From assembly GCA_964655005.1 (NCBI GenBank), contig CAZZKE010000047.1, positions 1 through 22,677 of the forward strand: a DNA stretch of 22,677 nt, written 5' to 3'. The notes below the pieces were generated by a model. That model made no database searches and was not told the origin of the DNA. It saw only the letters and a list, made by a program, of their open reading frames with translations. This document shows, piece by piece, positions 14,810-22,624 of the stretch (positions within the stretch are counted from its first letter, which is position 1; the number at the start of each line of letters is the position of its first letter). The position numbers and the translations under genes were made by a program. Source of the DNA: CAZZKE01 sp964655005. Its GTDB lineage: Bacteria > Pseudomonadota > Alphaproteobacteria > Rhodospirillales > JABHCV01.

Positions 14810-15231
14810 AGTTCGGCGGCGCGGGTTTCAAACGCGCCAACCATGCGATGCACCGCTTCGGTGAATACCCTGCCGATGGCCTTTTCCAGAATAATCGACC
14901 GAAATTCGAAATCGACATGGAAATCGACCACACAGCCGGCATCGCCATTGGCTTCGAACAGCCAGTGGTTTTCCAGGTATTTAAACGGGCCGTCCTGATA
15001 TTCGACATCGATCCGACCGGGCCGGTCGAGGGTCACCCGCGAGGTGAATTGCTCGCGAAAAATCCGGAAGCCGATCACCATATCGGCGATCATCACCACG
15101 CCGTCATTGGATTTTATCCGGGTCGCGATGCACCACGGCAGAAATTCCGGGTACCGGGCGACATCGGCGACCAGATCGAACATCTGTTCAGGGCTATGGG
15201 GAAGCAGTTTTTTCTCGGCGTGTGTCGGCAT
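14800..15231 (-). CDS. RatA/COQ10-family START-domain protein
   Basis: A 143-residue SRPBCC (START-like) protein. The opening MPTHAEKKLLPHSPEQMFDL and DVARYPEFLPWC are characteristic of the COQ10/RatA group, which bind a lipid such as coenzyme Q in a hydrophobic cavity; in E. coli the relative RatA was described as a ribosome-association toxin. In an alphaproteobacterium a ubiquinone-chaperone role is more likely. It starts five bases after lipA with no ribosome-binding site of its own, so it depends on translation of lipA. A matching ratB gene is not seen next to it, which also argues against a toxin pair. Confidence 0.88.
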   Translation of the reverse strand: MPTHAEKKLLPHSPEQMFDLVADVARYPEFLPWCIATRIKSNDGVVMIADMVIGFRIFREQFTSRVTLDRPGRIDVEYQDGPFKYLENHWLFEANGDAGCVVDFHVDFEFRSIILEKAIGRVFTEAVHRMVGAFETRAAELYR

Positions 15232-15236
15232 TTGTA

Positions 15237-16163
15237 TTATTTCGTACGGCTTTTCTTCAGCGTCGCGAAATCACTGTCGGCGTGGTAGGATGACCGGGTC
15301 AACGGCGTCGCCGCAACCAGCAGAAAACCCTTGGCCAAGCCAATCCGGCGATAGTCATCGAATTCGTCCGGCGTCACGAAACGTTCGACCCCGGCGTGCC
15401 GCGTGGTCGGTTGCAGGTATTGGCCTATGGTCAGAAAATCTATTCCGGCCACGCGCATGTCGTCCATAACCTGCAACACCTCCGCCCGTTCCTCGCCCAG
15501 ACCGACCATCAGCCCCGATTTTGTGAAAATTTCAGTATTGAGGTGTTTCGCCCGGTCCAGCAGCCTGAGCGAATGATAATACCGCGCCCCGGGGCGAATC
15601 GATGGATAGCGCCTGGGCACTGTTTCCAGATTGTGGTTAAAAACATCCGGCCCGGCTTCCAGTACCGTTTCCAGGGCGCCCGGCTTGTCCCGAAAGTCGG
15701 GAACCAGCACCTCGACCGTGGTCTCCGGAGCATATTGGCGCAGGGCCTTGATGGTGCGGGCGAAATGACCGGCCCCGCCATCGGCCAGGTCGTCCCGGTC
15801 GACCGAGGTGACGACAACATGGCGCAGCCCCAGCTTGGCCACCGAGCGCGCGACATTTTCCGGTTCCGCGTGATCCACCGCACCGGGTTTGCCGGTAGCG
15901 ACATTACAAAATGCGCAGGCGCGGGTGCAGATATCGCCAAGAATCATCATCGTCGCGTGCTTGCGTGCCCAGCACTCGCCGATATTCGGACACGCGGCTT
16001 CCTCGCACACCGTATTGAGGCCATGCTGGCGCATCAACCGGCGGGTTTCGCCATAGGCCGCGGACGTCGGCGCCTTGACCCTGATCCAGGCCGGTTTGCG
16101 CGGGCTGGGGTTTTCCGGCTTGTGGGCTTTCTCCGGATGGCGAAGGGGGCGAAGGCCGCTCAT
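15237..16163 (-). CDS. lipA: lipoyl synthase
   Basis: A 308-residue radical SAM enzyme that inserts two sulfurs into octanoyl groups on lipoyl domains. The auxiliary cluster cysteines are Cys53, Cys58 and Cys64 (CEEAACPNIGEC) with the conserved Ser near 292 in RSSYHADSDF; the radical SAM cluster is Cys79, Cys83 and Cys86 (CTRACAFC). Length and motifs are complete. An AAGGA lies upstream of the start. The gene lies in the same operon as the three lipoylated or lipoyl-using components of pyruvate dehydrogenase, so cofactor supply and complex synthesis are coupled. lipB is not in the window. Confidence 0.98.
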   Translation of the reverse strand: MSGLRPLRHPEKAHKPENPSPRKPAWIRVKAPTSAAYGETRRLMRQHGLNTVCEEAACPNIGECWARKHATMMILGDICTRACAFCNVATGKPGAVDHAEPENVARSVAKLGLRHVVVTSVDRDDLADGGAGHFARTIKALRQYAPETTVEVLVPDFRDKPGALETVLEAGPDVFNHNLETVPRRYPSIRPGARYYHSLRLLDRAKHLNTEIFTKSGLMVGLGEERAEVLQVMDDMRVAGIDFLTIGQYLQPTTRHAGVERFVTPDEFDDYRRIGLAKGFLLVAATPLTRSSYHADSDFATLKKSRTK

Positions 16164-16186
16164 TCTGATCGTGATCCTTGCAAAAA

Positions 16187-16639
16187 TCAGGTCCTGACTT
16201 CGTATATCACCCAGTCGCTGGCCGGGGCTATCTTTTCGTACAACGCGCGCGCCACCGTGTTGCTTTTTTCAGTCTGCCAGTAAACCCGCCGCCAGCCTTC
16301 GGCGCGGGCTTTATCGATAACCGCGCCGATCAGGGCGCGACCGGCGCCGCGACCGCGAACGGCGGCATCGACATACAGGTCTTCCAGATAACAATCGGCG
16401 TTAACGGCCCAGGTGCTGTCGCTGACCACGCAATTGACGAATCCGACAGCCACACCCGGGCGGTCTTCGGCAATCAGCGAAAACAGCGGCGCCCGGTCAT
16501 TGAAAAATTTCTCCCAGGTGGCCTCGGTAACCTCGTCGGCAATGGTCTGCTTATAGAAATCACAATAGCCGCGCCACAATTCACCCCAGGCGGCGCGGTC
16601 CGAACGCAGGACCGGGCGGACTGCTATCTGGTGCGGCAT
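16187..16639 (-). CDS. GNAT-family N-acetyltransferase
   Basis: A 150-residue acetyl-CoA-dependent acyltransferase. The acetyl-CoA pyrophosphate loop is present as VRGRGAGRALIGAVIDKARA (about 95-110), preceded by the beta-strand CYLEDLYVDAA and followed by VYWQTEKSNTVARALYEKIA, the usual motif B. The substrate cannot be predicted. Its ATG overlaps the lpd stop codon in a TGATG arrangement, so translation is coupled to lpd. It lies between lpd and lipA. Confidence 0.9.
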   Translation of the reverse strand: MPHQIAVRPVLRSDRAAWGELWRGYCDFYKQTIADEVTEATWEKFFNDRAPLFSLIAEDRPGVAVGFVNCVVSDSTWAVNADCYLEDLYVDAAVRGRGAGRALIGAVIDKARAEGWRRVYWQTEKSNTVARALYEKIAPASDWVIYEVRT

Positions 16640-18024
16640 CAGAAATGGATAGCCTTGCCATAGGCATTGAGTACGCTTTCGTGCATCATTTCGCTAAGTG
16701 TGGGGTGCGGAAATACCGTGTGCATCAGTTCCGCTTCGGTGGTCTCCAGCGTCTTGGCGATGCCATAGCCCTGAATCAATTCGGTGACTTCGGCGCCGAT
16801 CATATGGGCTCCCAGCAACTCGCCGGTATCGGCGTCGAACACGGTTTTGACCAGCCCTTCCGGCTCGCCCAGGGCGATCGCCTTGCCGTTGCCGATGAAC
16901 GGGAAGCGCCCGACCCTGACCGAATACCCCTTGTCCTTGGCCGCCTGTTCGCTCAGGCCGATGCTGGCGACTTGCGGCCGGCAATAGGTGCAACCGGGTA
17001 TCCGCGTCGTATCAAGGGGATGCACATCCTTGATACCGGCGATTTTCTCGACACAGATAACCCCTTCGTGAGAGGCCTTGTGGGCCAGCCACGGCGGCCC
17101 GGCCACATCGCCGATGGCATAGACCCCGGGTTCGCCGGTTTGGCACCACTTATCGGTCTCGATATGGCCGCGATCAACCTTGATCTTGCTCCCTTCCAGC
17201 CCGATGTCTTCCACATTGCCGACGATACCGACCGCCAGGATCACCCGATCGACCTTGATATCGGTGGACTTACCGCCCGCCTCGACCGTCGCCGTAACAT
17301 CCGTTTTGCCCTTTTTCAGGGCCTTGACCGTCGCCGAAGTCATGATCGTCATGCCTGCCTTGACGAACGCCTTGTGGGCCAGGGCGGAAATTTCCGCGTC
17401 TTCCACCGGCAGCACCCTGTCCAGCACTTCAACGACGGTGACATTCGATCCAAATGAGTTAAAAAAGCTGGCGAATTCTATGCCGATAGCGCCGGAACCG
17501 ACGACCAGCAGCCGTTTCGGCACGCTATCGGGGACCAGGGCGTTTTTGTAGGTCCAGATCAGTTTGCCGTCCGGTTCCAGCCCCGGCAGGGTCCTGGCCC
17601 GGGCGCCGGTGGCCAGAATAATGTGTTTCGCATCAAGGGTCGTGTTGCCGACCCTGACCTTGCCAGAGCCACCCAGTTTGGCCGCGCCATCGAACACGGT
17701 GACCTTGTTTTTCTGCAACAGATAACCGACGCCGCTGTTCAACTGGGCGGCGATGGCGCGCGACCGGGCAACGATTTTTTGCAGATCGAACCCCGGTTTA
17801 CCGGCCTTCACGCCATAGTCTTCGGCGTGTTTGATGTTTTCAAAAATTTCCGCCGAACGCAGCAGCGCCTTGGTCGGGATGCAGCCCCAGTTAAGGCAGA
17901 TACCACCCAGATGCTCCCGTTCGACCAGGGCCACCTTCATCTTCAGTTGCGCCGCCCTGATGGCCGCGACATAACCGCCCGGACCGCCGCCGATGACGAT
18001 CAGATCGAATGAGGTTTCAGCCAT
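16639..18024 (-). CDS. lpd: dihydrolipoamide dehydrogenase (E3)
   Basis: A 461-residue flavoprotein that reoxidises dihydrolipoamide and reduces NAD. FAD-binding GGGPGGYVAAIRAAQL, redox disulfide GGICLNWGCIPTKALL, NAD-binding VVGSGAIGIEFASFF, the second FAD motif VYAIGDVAG, and C-terminal HPTLSEMMHE with the active-site His-Glu pair are all present. The start is MAETSFDL at 18024; an ATG at 18030 (MIMAETSF) is equally in frame, and the AGGGAG lies four bases from 18030 and ten from 18024. The longer open frame to 18486 is read-through inside pdhC. As the E3 gene inside the pdh operon it serves pyruvate dehydrogenase first. Confidence 0.97.
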   Translation of the reverse strand: MAETSFDLIVIGGGPGGYVAAIRAAQLKMKVALVEREHLGGICLNWGCIPTKALLRSAEIFENIKHAEDYGVKAGKPGFDLQKIVARSRAIAAQLNSGVGYLLQKNKVTVFDGAAKLGGSGKVRVGNTTLDAKHIILATGARARTLPGLEPDGKLIWTYKNALVPDSVPKRLLVVGSGAIGIEFASFFNSFGSNVTVVEVLDRVLPVEDAEISALAHKAFVKAGMTIMTSATVKALKKGKTDVTATVEAGGKSTDIKVDRVILAVGIVGNVEDIGLEGSKIKVDRGHIETDKWCQTGEPGVYAIGDVAGPPWLAHKASHEGVICVEKIAGIKDVHPLDTTRIPGCTYCRPQVASIGLSEQAAKDKGYSVRVGRFPFIGNGKAIALGEPEGLVKTVFDADTGELLGAHMIGAEVTELIQGYGIAKTLETTEAELMHTVFPHPTLSEMMHESVLNAYGKAIHF

Positions 18025-18038
18025 TATCATGGATCTCC

Positions 18039-19286
18039 CTACAGCATCATGGTCAGCGGTTCTTCGATGATCCGCTTGAAGGCGGCCAGGAACCGGGCGC
18101 CGATGGCGCCGTCGACCGAGCGGTGATCGACCGACAGGGTGCAGGTCATGACCGTGGCGATGGCCAGGGCGCCATCTTTGACCACCGGTCGTTGTTCGCC
18201 GGCGCCGACCGCCAGAATGCACGATTGCGGCGGGTTGATGATGGCCGCGAAATCCTTGATGCCGTACATGCCCAGGTTGGACACGGTAAAGCCGCCGCCC
18301 TGGTATTCTTCCGGCATCAGCTTGCCATCCCGCGCCCGCCCGGCCAGTTCCTTGATTTCGTTGGAAATGCTGGCCAGGCCTTTCCTGTCGGCCCCCCGCA
18401 CCACCGGCGTTATCAGGCCGCCCGGGGTGGCGACGGCGATCGAAACATCGACATCGTCGTACAGGCGGATCGCCTCGTCGGTCCATGTGGCGTTGGCCTC
18501 GGGCACCTGACGCAGGGCCAGGGCGACGGCGCGGATAACGAAATCATTGACCGAAATCTTGTATCCCCCCTCACCTTCCGGAGCCACCGAATTGAGTTTC
18601 TTGCGCATATCAAGCAAACCATCGATGTGGCAATCGATGGTCAGATAAAAATGCGGCACCGTCTGTTTGGCTTCCACCAGACGCTTGGCAATAATCTTGC
18701 GCATGGTCGAATTGGCGGCTTCCGTATAGCCGCCGACGCCCTGCACGGCTTGCGCCGGAGGCTCCGGGGCCGGAGCGATGGCGACGGCCTGCGCCGCCTC
18801 GACATCGCGTTTGACTATCCGACCGTGCGGGCCGCTGCCTCTGATAGCCGTTAAATCAAGTCCCGATTGCCCGGCGATGCGGCGCGCCAGCGGGCTGGCA
18901 AATATACGATTATCAGTATTACCCGTAGCCTCCGGTGTGGGCGGGGCCACGGCTGCGGTCACCGGCGCCGGAGCGGATTCCGGCGCGGCGGCCACGGCTG
19001 GCGGAGCCGTCGCGGCGATGTCTTCGATATCGGCCACGCTTTCGCCTTCTTCCAGGATAACCGCAATCGGGGAATTGACGGCGACACCCGCGGTTCCCTC
19101 GGCAACCAGAATTTTGCCGAGTACGCCTTCATCGACGACTTCGATTTCCATGGTCGCCTTGTCGGTTTCGATCTCGGCCATGACCTCGCCGCTTTCCAGC
19201 CGGTCGCCTTCTTTTTTCAACCATTTTGCCAACGTCCCTTCGGTCATCGTCGGGGACAGCGCCGGCATCAGAACCTGAATTGTCAT
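18039..19286 (-). CDS. pdhC: pyruvate dehydrogenase E2, dihydrolipoamide acetyltransferase
   Basis: This protein has 415 residues: one lipoyl domain (1-78, lipoyl Lys43 in ETDKATM), an Ala/Pro linker, a peripheral subunit-binding domain (about 128-165: FASPLARRIAGQSGLDLTAI, GSGPHGRIVKRDV), a second linker, and the catalytic acetyltransferase domain (about 185-415) with His388 and Asp392 in DHRSVDG. It forms the core of the complex and transfers acetyl groups to CoA. The gene is 13 bases after pdhB and 14 before lpd. The single lipoyl domain is typical of the alphaproteobacterial type where E1-beta carries another. Confidence 0.97.
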   Translation of the reverse strand: MTIQVLMPALSPTMTEGTLAKWLKKEGDRLESGEVMAEIETDKATMEIEVVDEGVLGKILVAEGTAGVAVNSPIAVILEEGESVADIEDIAATAPPAVAAAPESAPAPVTAAVAPPTPEATGNTDNRIFASPLARRIAGQSGLDLTAIRGSGPHGRIVKRDVEAAQAVAIAPAPEPPAQAVQGVGGYTEAANSTMRKIIAKRLVEAKQTVPHFYLTIDCHIDGLLDMRKKLNSVAPEGEGGYKISVNDFVIRAVALALRQVPEANATWTDEAIRLYDDVDVSIAVATPGGLITPVVRGADRKGLASISNEIKELAGRARDGKLMPEEYQGGGFTVSNLGMYGIKDFAAIINPPQSCILAVGAGEQRPVVKDGALAIATVMTCTLSVDHRSVDGAIGARFLAAFKRIIEEPLTMML

Positions 19287-19299
19287 AACCGCTCCCCCT

Positions 19300-20667
19300 T
19301 CACCGGTAACAGACCGACTTGGCCGCCGCGACCACGCCTTCCGGCGTCGGCAAGGTCATTTTTTCAAGATTGGCGGCGTAAGGCATGGGCACATCTTCGC
19401 CGTTCACCCGAAACACCGGCGCGTCCAGATAATCGAACGCCTGTTCCATCATCCGGGCCGCCAGTTCGGCGCCGATGCCGGCGAACGGCCAGCCTTCTTC
19501 CAGCGATACCAGACGGTTGGTTTTCCTGACCGACTGGACGATGGTTTCGGTATCCAGCGGCCGGATGGTCCTGAGATTTATGACTTCCGCCTCGATCCCT
19601 TCGGCGGCCAGTTTTTCCGCCGCCACCAGCGCCACGCCGACCATGACCGAAAAGGCGACGATGGTGACGTCGGCGCCCTGCCGTTCGACTTTGGCCCGGC
19701 CGATGGGGACCGTGTAATCGGGGTCGTCGGGAACTTCGAAGCTTTGCCCGTACAACAATTCGTTTTCCAGGAACACCACCGGATTGGGATCGCGGATGGC
19801 CGACTTGAGCAGCCCCTTGGCATCGGCGGCGGACCACGGCGAGACGACCTTCAGCCCCGGACAATGGGCGTACCACGAGGCATAGCATTGCGAATGCTGG
19901 GCGCCGACCCGCGAGGCCGCGCCATTGGGGCCGCGAAAGACGATCGGGCAGCCCATTTGCCCGCCCGACATGTAAAGAGTCTTGGCCGCCGAATTGATAA
20001 TATGATCTATCGCCTGCATGGAAAAATTGAAAGTCATGAATTCGACAATCGGTTTCAGGCCGGAAAACGCCGCGCCGACGCCGAGCCCGGCGAAACCGTG
20101 TTCGGTGATCGGGGTGTCGATCACTCGCTTGTCGCCGAATTCTTCGAGCAATCCCTGCGACACCTTATAGGCCCCCTGGTACTGGGCGACCTCTTCGCCA
20201 AGCAGGAAAACGCCGTCGTCACTGCGCATTTCCTCGGCCATGGCGTCGCGCAGGGCCTCGCGGACGCTGAGCGTCACCGTCGGGCCGCTGTATTGCGCCT
20301 CGGCAACGCCTTCTTCGGCGGCAGCGGTCCGGGCCGGCTCTGCCGGTGCGGCGGCGGGTTTGGCCACCGGGGCGACCGGTTCGGGCGTTCCGGCCACGGC
20401 GCTGTCGATCAAGGAAGCGTCCTCGCCGTCCTCCAGGATTACCGCAATTGGTGAATTAACGGCGACGCCTTCGGTGCCTTCGGCGACCAGAATTTTGCCC
20501 AGCGTGCCCTCGTCGATGGCCTCGACCTCCATGGTCGCCTTGTCGGTTTCGATCTCGGCCAGAACGTCGCCGCTATCGACCTTGTCGCCCTCGGCCTTCA
20601 GCCATCTGGCGATTTTGCCTTCGGTCATGGTCGGCGATAGGGCCGGCATCAGGATTTGAACGGGCAT
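19300..20667 (-). CDS. pdhB: pyruvate dehydrogenase E1 beta subunit with N-terminal lipoyl domain
   Basis: This 455-residue protein is larger than ordinary E1-beta (about 330) because of an N-terminal lipoyl domain (1-78, Lys43 in ETDKATM) and an Ala/Pro linker (about 88-120). The transketolase-like part begins near 127 (VTLSVREALRDAMAEEMRSD), with LGEEVAQYQGAYK for cofactor contact, then ITEHGFAGLGVGAAFSGLKP and GPNGAASRVGAQHSQ. It starts at 20667, with GGGAGG nine bases before the ATG; an in-frame start at 20757 lies within pdhA. This E1-beta/lipoyl fusion is known from Zymomonas and rhizobia. The lipoyl domain closely matches that of pdhC, including a 34-base identical DNA stretch. Confidence 0.97.
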   Translation of the reverse strand: MPVQILMPALSPTMTEGKIARWLKAEGDKVDSGDVLAEIETDKATMEVEAIDEGTLGKILVAEGTEGVAVNSPIAVILEDGEDASLIDSAVAGTPEPVAPVAKPAAAPAEPARTAAAEEGVAEAQYSGPTVTLSVREALRDAMAEEMRSDDGVFLLGEEVAQYQGAYKVSQGLLEEFGDKRVIDTPITEHGFAGLGVGAAFSGLKPIVEFMTFNFSMQAIDHIINSAAKTLYMSGGQMGCPIVFRGPNGAASRVGAQHSQCYASWYAHCPGLKVVSPWSAADAKGLLKSAIRDPNPVVFLENELLYGQSFEVPDDPDYTVPIGRAKVERQGADVTIVAFSVMVGVALVAAEKLAAEGIEAEVINLRTIRPLDTETIVQSVRKTNRLVSLEEGWPFAGIGAELAARMMEQAFDYLDAPVFRVNGEDVPMPYAANLEKMTLPTPEGVVAAAKSVCYR

Positions 20668-20671
20668 GTTT

Positions 20672-21718
20672 CTAGGCCTCCCGCAGGATATCTGTGTACA
20701 GCTCGGCCGGGTCCGGCTCGGGGCTTTCCTGGGCGAAGACGGCGGCTTCGGTGACAATCGCCTTGATCTCGCGGTCGAGTTCCTTCAACGCCTCTTCGCT
20801 GGTCATCTTGCCGTCGATCAGGACATGCCGCAGGTTGTCGATGGGGTCGCTTTCCTTGCGGACCTTGCTGACTTCTTCCTTGGAACGGTATTTCGCCGGG
20901 TCCGACATGGAATGGCCACGGTAGCGATATGTCTTCATTTCCAGGATAAAAGGCCCCTTGCCGGAACGGCAGTGGCGCAGCGCCTTATCCGCCGCTTCCC
21001 TGACTTTCATCACATCCATGCCATCGACCTGAACGCCAGCGATGCCGTGGGCGGCGCCGCGTTCGGAAAGATTGGTCGTCGACGAGGCCCGCTCGATAGA
21101 CGTCCCCATACCGTACTTGTTGTTTTCGATGACGTAGACTATGGGCAGTTTCCACAGCGACGCCATGTTGAAGGCCTCGTAGACCTGACCCTGGTTGATC
21201 GCGCCATCGCCGAAATAAGCCATGCAGACGCCGCCGTCATTCTTGTATTTGTGGCCGAACGCCAAACCGGTGCCCAGCGGCACCTGAGCGGCGACAATGC
21301 CGTGGCCGCCGAAGAAATTCTTCTCCCGGCTGAACATATGCATGGAACCGCCCTTGCCTTTGGAATAACCGTCGGCGCGCCCGGTCAGTTCGGCCATCAC
21401 ACCCTTCGGGTCCATGCCGCAAACCAGCATGTGGCCGTGATCGCGGTAGCTGGTAATGACCGTGTCGCCATCCCGGGCCGCCGCCTGCATGCCGACAACG
21501 ACGGCTTCCTGACCGATATACAAATGACAAAAGCCGCCGATCAATCCCATGCCGTACAATTGCCCGGCCTTTTCCTCGAAACGCCGGATCATCAGCATTT
21601 CGCGGTAGTATTCCAGCAATTCGGCGGCATCGCCGGCGGGCTTGGCCTTGCCGGGACGCTTACGGGCCCTGGCCGGAGGTTTTTTCGGAGTAACCGGACG
21701 TTTCGCGGTATTGGCCAT
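20672..21718 (-). CDS. pdhA: pyruvate dehydrogenase E1 alpha subunit
   Basis: A 348-residue thiamine-diphosphate enzyme subunit that decarboxylates pyruvate with PdhB. The TPP motif is present as GDGAINQGQVYEAFNMASLW...ENNKYGMGTS; the substrate-side DHGH and the YRYRGHSMSDPAKYRSKEEV loop are also there. The basic N-terminal tail (about 1-30, many Lys, Pro and Arg) is a common alphaproteobacterial extension. The start at 21718 has GGGGAA four bases upstream; a GTG at 21757 would add 13 residues but lacks any ribosome-binding site. It is the first gene of pdhA-pdhB-pdhC-lpd-GNAT-lipA-ratA. The AT-rich stretch just upstream probably carries the promoter. Confidence 0.97.
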   Translation of the reverse strand: MANTAKRPVTPKKPPARARKRPGKAKPAGDAAELLEYYREMLMIRRFEEKAGQLYGMGLIGGFCHLYIGQEAVVVGMQAAARDGDTVITSYRDHGHMLVCGMDPKGVMAELTGRADGYSKGKGGSMHMFSREKNFFGGHGIVAAQVPLGTGLAFGHKYKNDGGVCMAYFGDGAINQGQVYEAFNMASLWKLPIVYVIENNKYGMGTSIERASSTTNLSERGAAHGIAGVQVDGMDVMKVREAADKALRHCRSGKGPFILEMKTYRYRGHSMSDPAKYRSKEEVSKVRKESDPIDNLRHVLIDGKMTSEEALKELDREIKAIVTEAAVFAQESPEPDPAELYTDILREA

Positions 21719-21790
21719 CGAATTCCCCAAGCTTTTCCCTGTTGAAAAGAACGACACGGATTAAAGCTAGTACCGCAGCGGCGGGAATTC

Positions 21791-21876
21791 AAGGAATAAT
21801 ATATCTTGTAACTAATTGTTTTTATTGCTATTTTTAATATTAACTTATTTTTAGTTACTTTTATCTTTTTTGTTCA
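21791..21876. promoter_or_regulatory. AT-rich leader with inverted repeat upstream of pdhA
   Basis: About 85% A+T over 80 bases (my count: 12 G or C in 21791-21870), against a GC-rich surround. GTAACTAA at 21808-21815 is inverted as TTAGTTAC at 21851-21858, with TA-rich sequence between. The stretch lies directly after the monooxygenase-fold gene and 73 bases before the pdhA start. It most likely holds the pdh operon promoter and perhaps an operator; specific -35/-10 boxes cannot be chosen with confidence. Confidence 0.5.
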
Positions 21877-22206
21877 TCAGGGGCCTTCGTAGGCCCGTTC
21901 GACCTTCGCGATATGCAGCCTGAAGGATTCATACCAGTCCTCCCGGCCACGGCGGCGGGCCTCCTGGTGTTCTGCATTCTCTTTCCATGCGGCAATCGCC
22001 TCCAGGCTTCGCCAGTAGGAAACGGTAATACCGAACCGGTCATCGCCACGCGCCGAATCCAGCCCCAGAAATCCCGGCTGGGCGGCGGCCAATTCGACCA
22101 TCCGTTCGGCCATTTGCGAATAATCCCGACCGTCGTCCCGGCTTCGCAGGCTGGAAAAGATGACGGCGTAATAGGGCGGTTGCGGCGTCTCTGCGGGCCG
22201 GATCAT
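21877..22206 (-). CDS. antibiotic-biosynthesis-monooxygenase (ABM) fold protein
   Basis: A 109-residue dimeric alpha+beta barrel protein. The pattern YYAVIFSSLRS, MAERMVELAAAQPGFLGLDS, GITVSYWRSLEAIAAWKENAEH and WYESFRLHIAKVER is typical of the YqjZ/ABM group, where a Trp-containing WRSLEAIAAWK and EHQEARRRG helix line the pocket. Members include quinol or heme monooxygenases and stress-associated proteins, and most are uncharacterised. The ATG overlaps the stop of ftsB by four bases (ATGA), which means translational coupling. No specific substrate can be read. Confidence 0.85.
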   Translation of the reverse strand: MIRPAETPQPPYYAVIFSSLRSRDDGRDYSQMAERMVELAAAQPGFLGLDSARGDDRFGITVSYWRSLEAIAAWKENAEHQEARRRGREDWYESFRLHIAKVERAYEGP

Positions 22207-22532
22207 TCCATAATCACCTTCACATCGGGCAGTACGATAATATCGTCGGGGTAGCCGTAACCCAGCATCAGGCGCGCCCGTTCGTCCAGCATATCCGGAT
22301 CAAGGCTTTCCGGGTGCAGTAATTTGACGTTGTGTTCCAACGCCTTACGCTCGGTCCGGACGGTTTCGAATTCAAGATTAGCGACCGCCACCTGCCGCGA
22401 TAGCTGGCGCAACGCCAGCAACCCGCGTTGGCCGCTGATTGCGTGATAGGCGAAATAGCCTATGGCGCAGATACCGATGACCGGCCCGACCACATGGCGG
22501 GCGCGTAATCGTAACTCGGAAAAAAGACCCAT
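22203..22532 (-). CDS. ftsB: cell division protein FtsB (septum formation initiator)
   Basis: A 109-residue bitopic membrane protein. A short basic N-terminus precedes one transmembrane helix (about 13-32: VVGPVIGICAIGYFAYHAIS), followed by a coiled coil (about 38-72) and the conserved C-terminal segment LDPDMLDERARLMLGYGYPD. The size and architecture match FtsB/DivIC, which joins FtsL and FtsQ in the divisome. In alphaproteobacteria ftsB usually lies between eno and the pdh genes, so eno may lie beyond the right end. The 92 bases upstream to the repeat at 22625 should hold its promoter; I see no clear boxes. Confidence 0.88.
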   Translation of the reverse strand: MGLFSELRLRARHVVGPVIGICAIGYFAYHAISGQRGLLALRQLSRQVAVANLEFETVRTERKALEHNVKLLHPESLDPDMLDERARLMLGYGYPDDIIVLPDVKVIME

Positions 22533-22624
22533 CGGAACCAGGCGCCGCCATAGTTATTGGTTAGAGCACCCACAGTCCCCTTACCCACTGGCATTTAACG
22601 GGCCAAAGACTTAACAAGTGGTTT

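Noticed and set aside
14800..15231. RatA as half of a toxin-antitoxin pair
   Set aside because: No ratB-like partner is adjacent; the neighbour is lipA, and COQ10-type lipid binding suits the context better.
18025..18486. N-terminal extension of lpd by 154 residues
   Set aside because: The added residues are read-through in another frame of pdhC. They are Arg/Gly-rich and absent from dihydrolipoamide dehydrogenases, whose FAD motif should lie near the N-terminus.
20666..21745. 359-codon open frame on the plus strand opposite pdhA
   Set aside because: It mirrors the pdhA gene almost exactly. The amino-acid composition is that of a shadow frame, and there is no ribosome-binding site.
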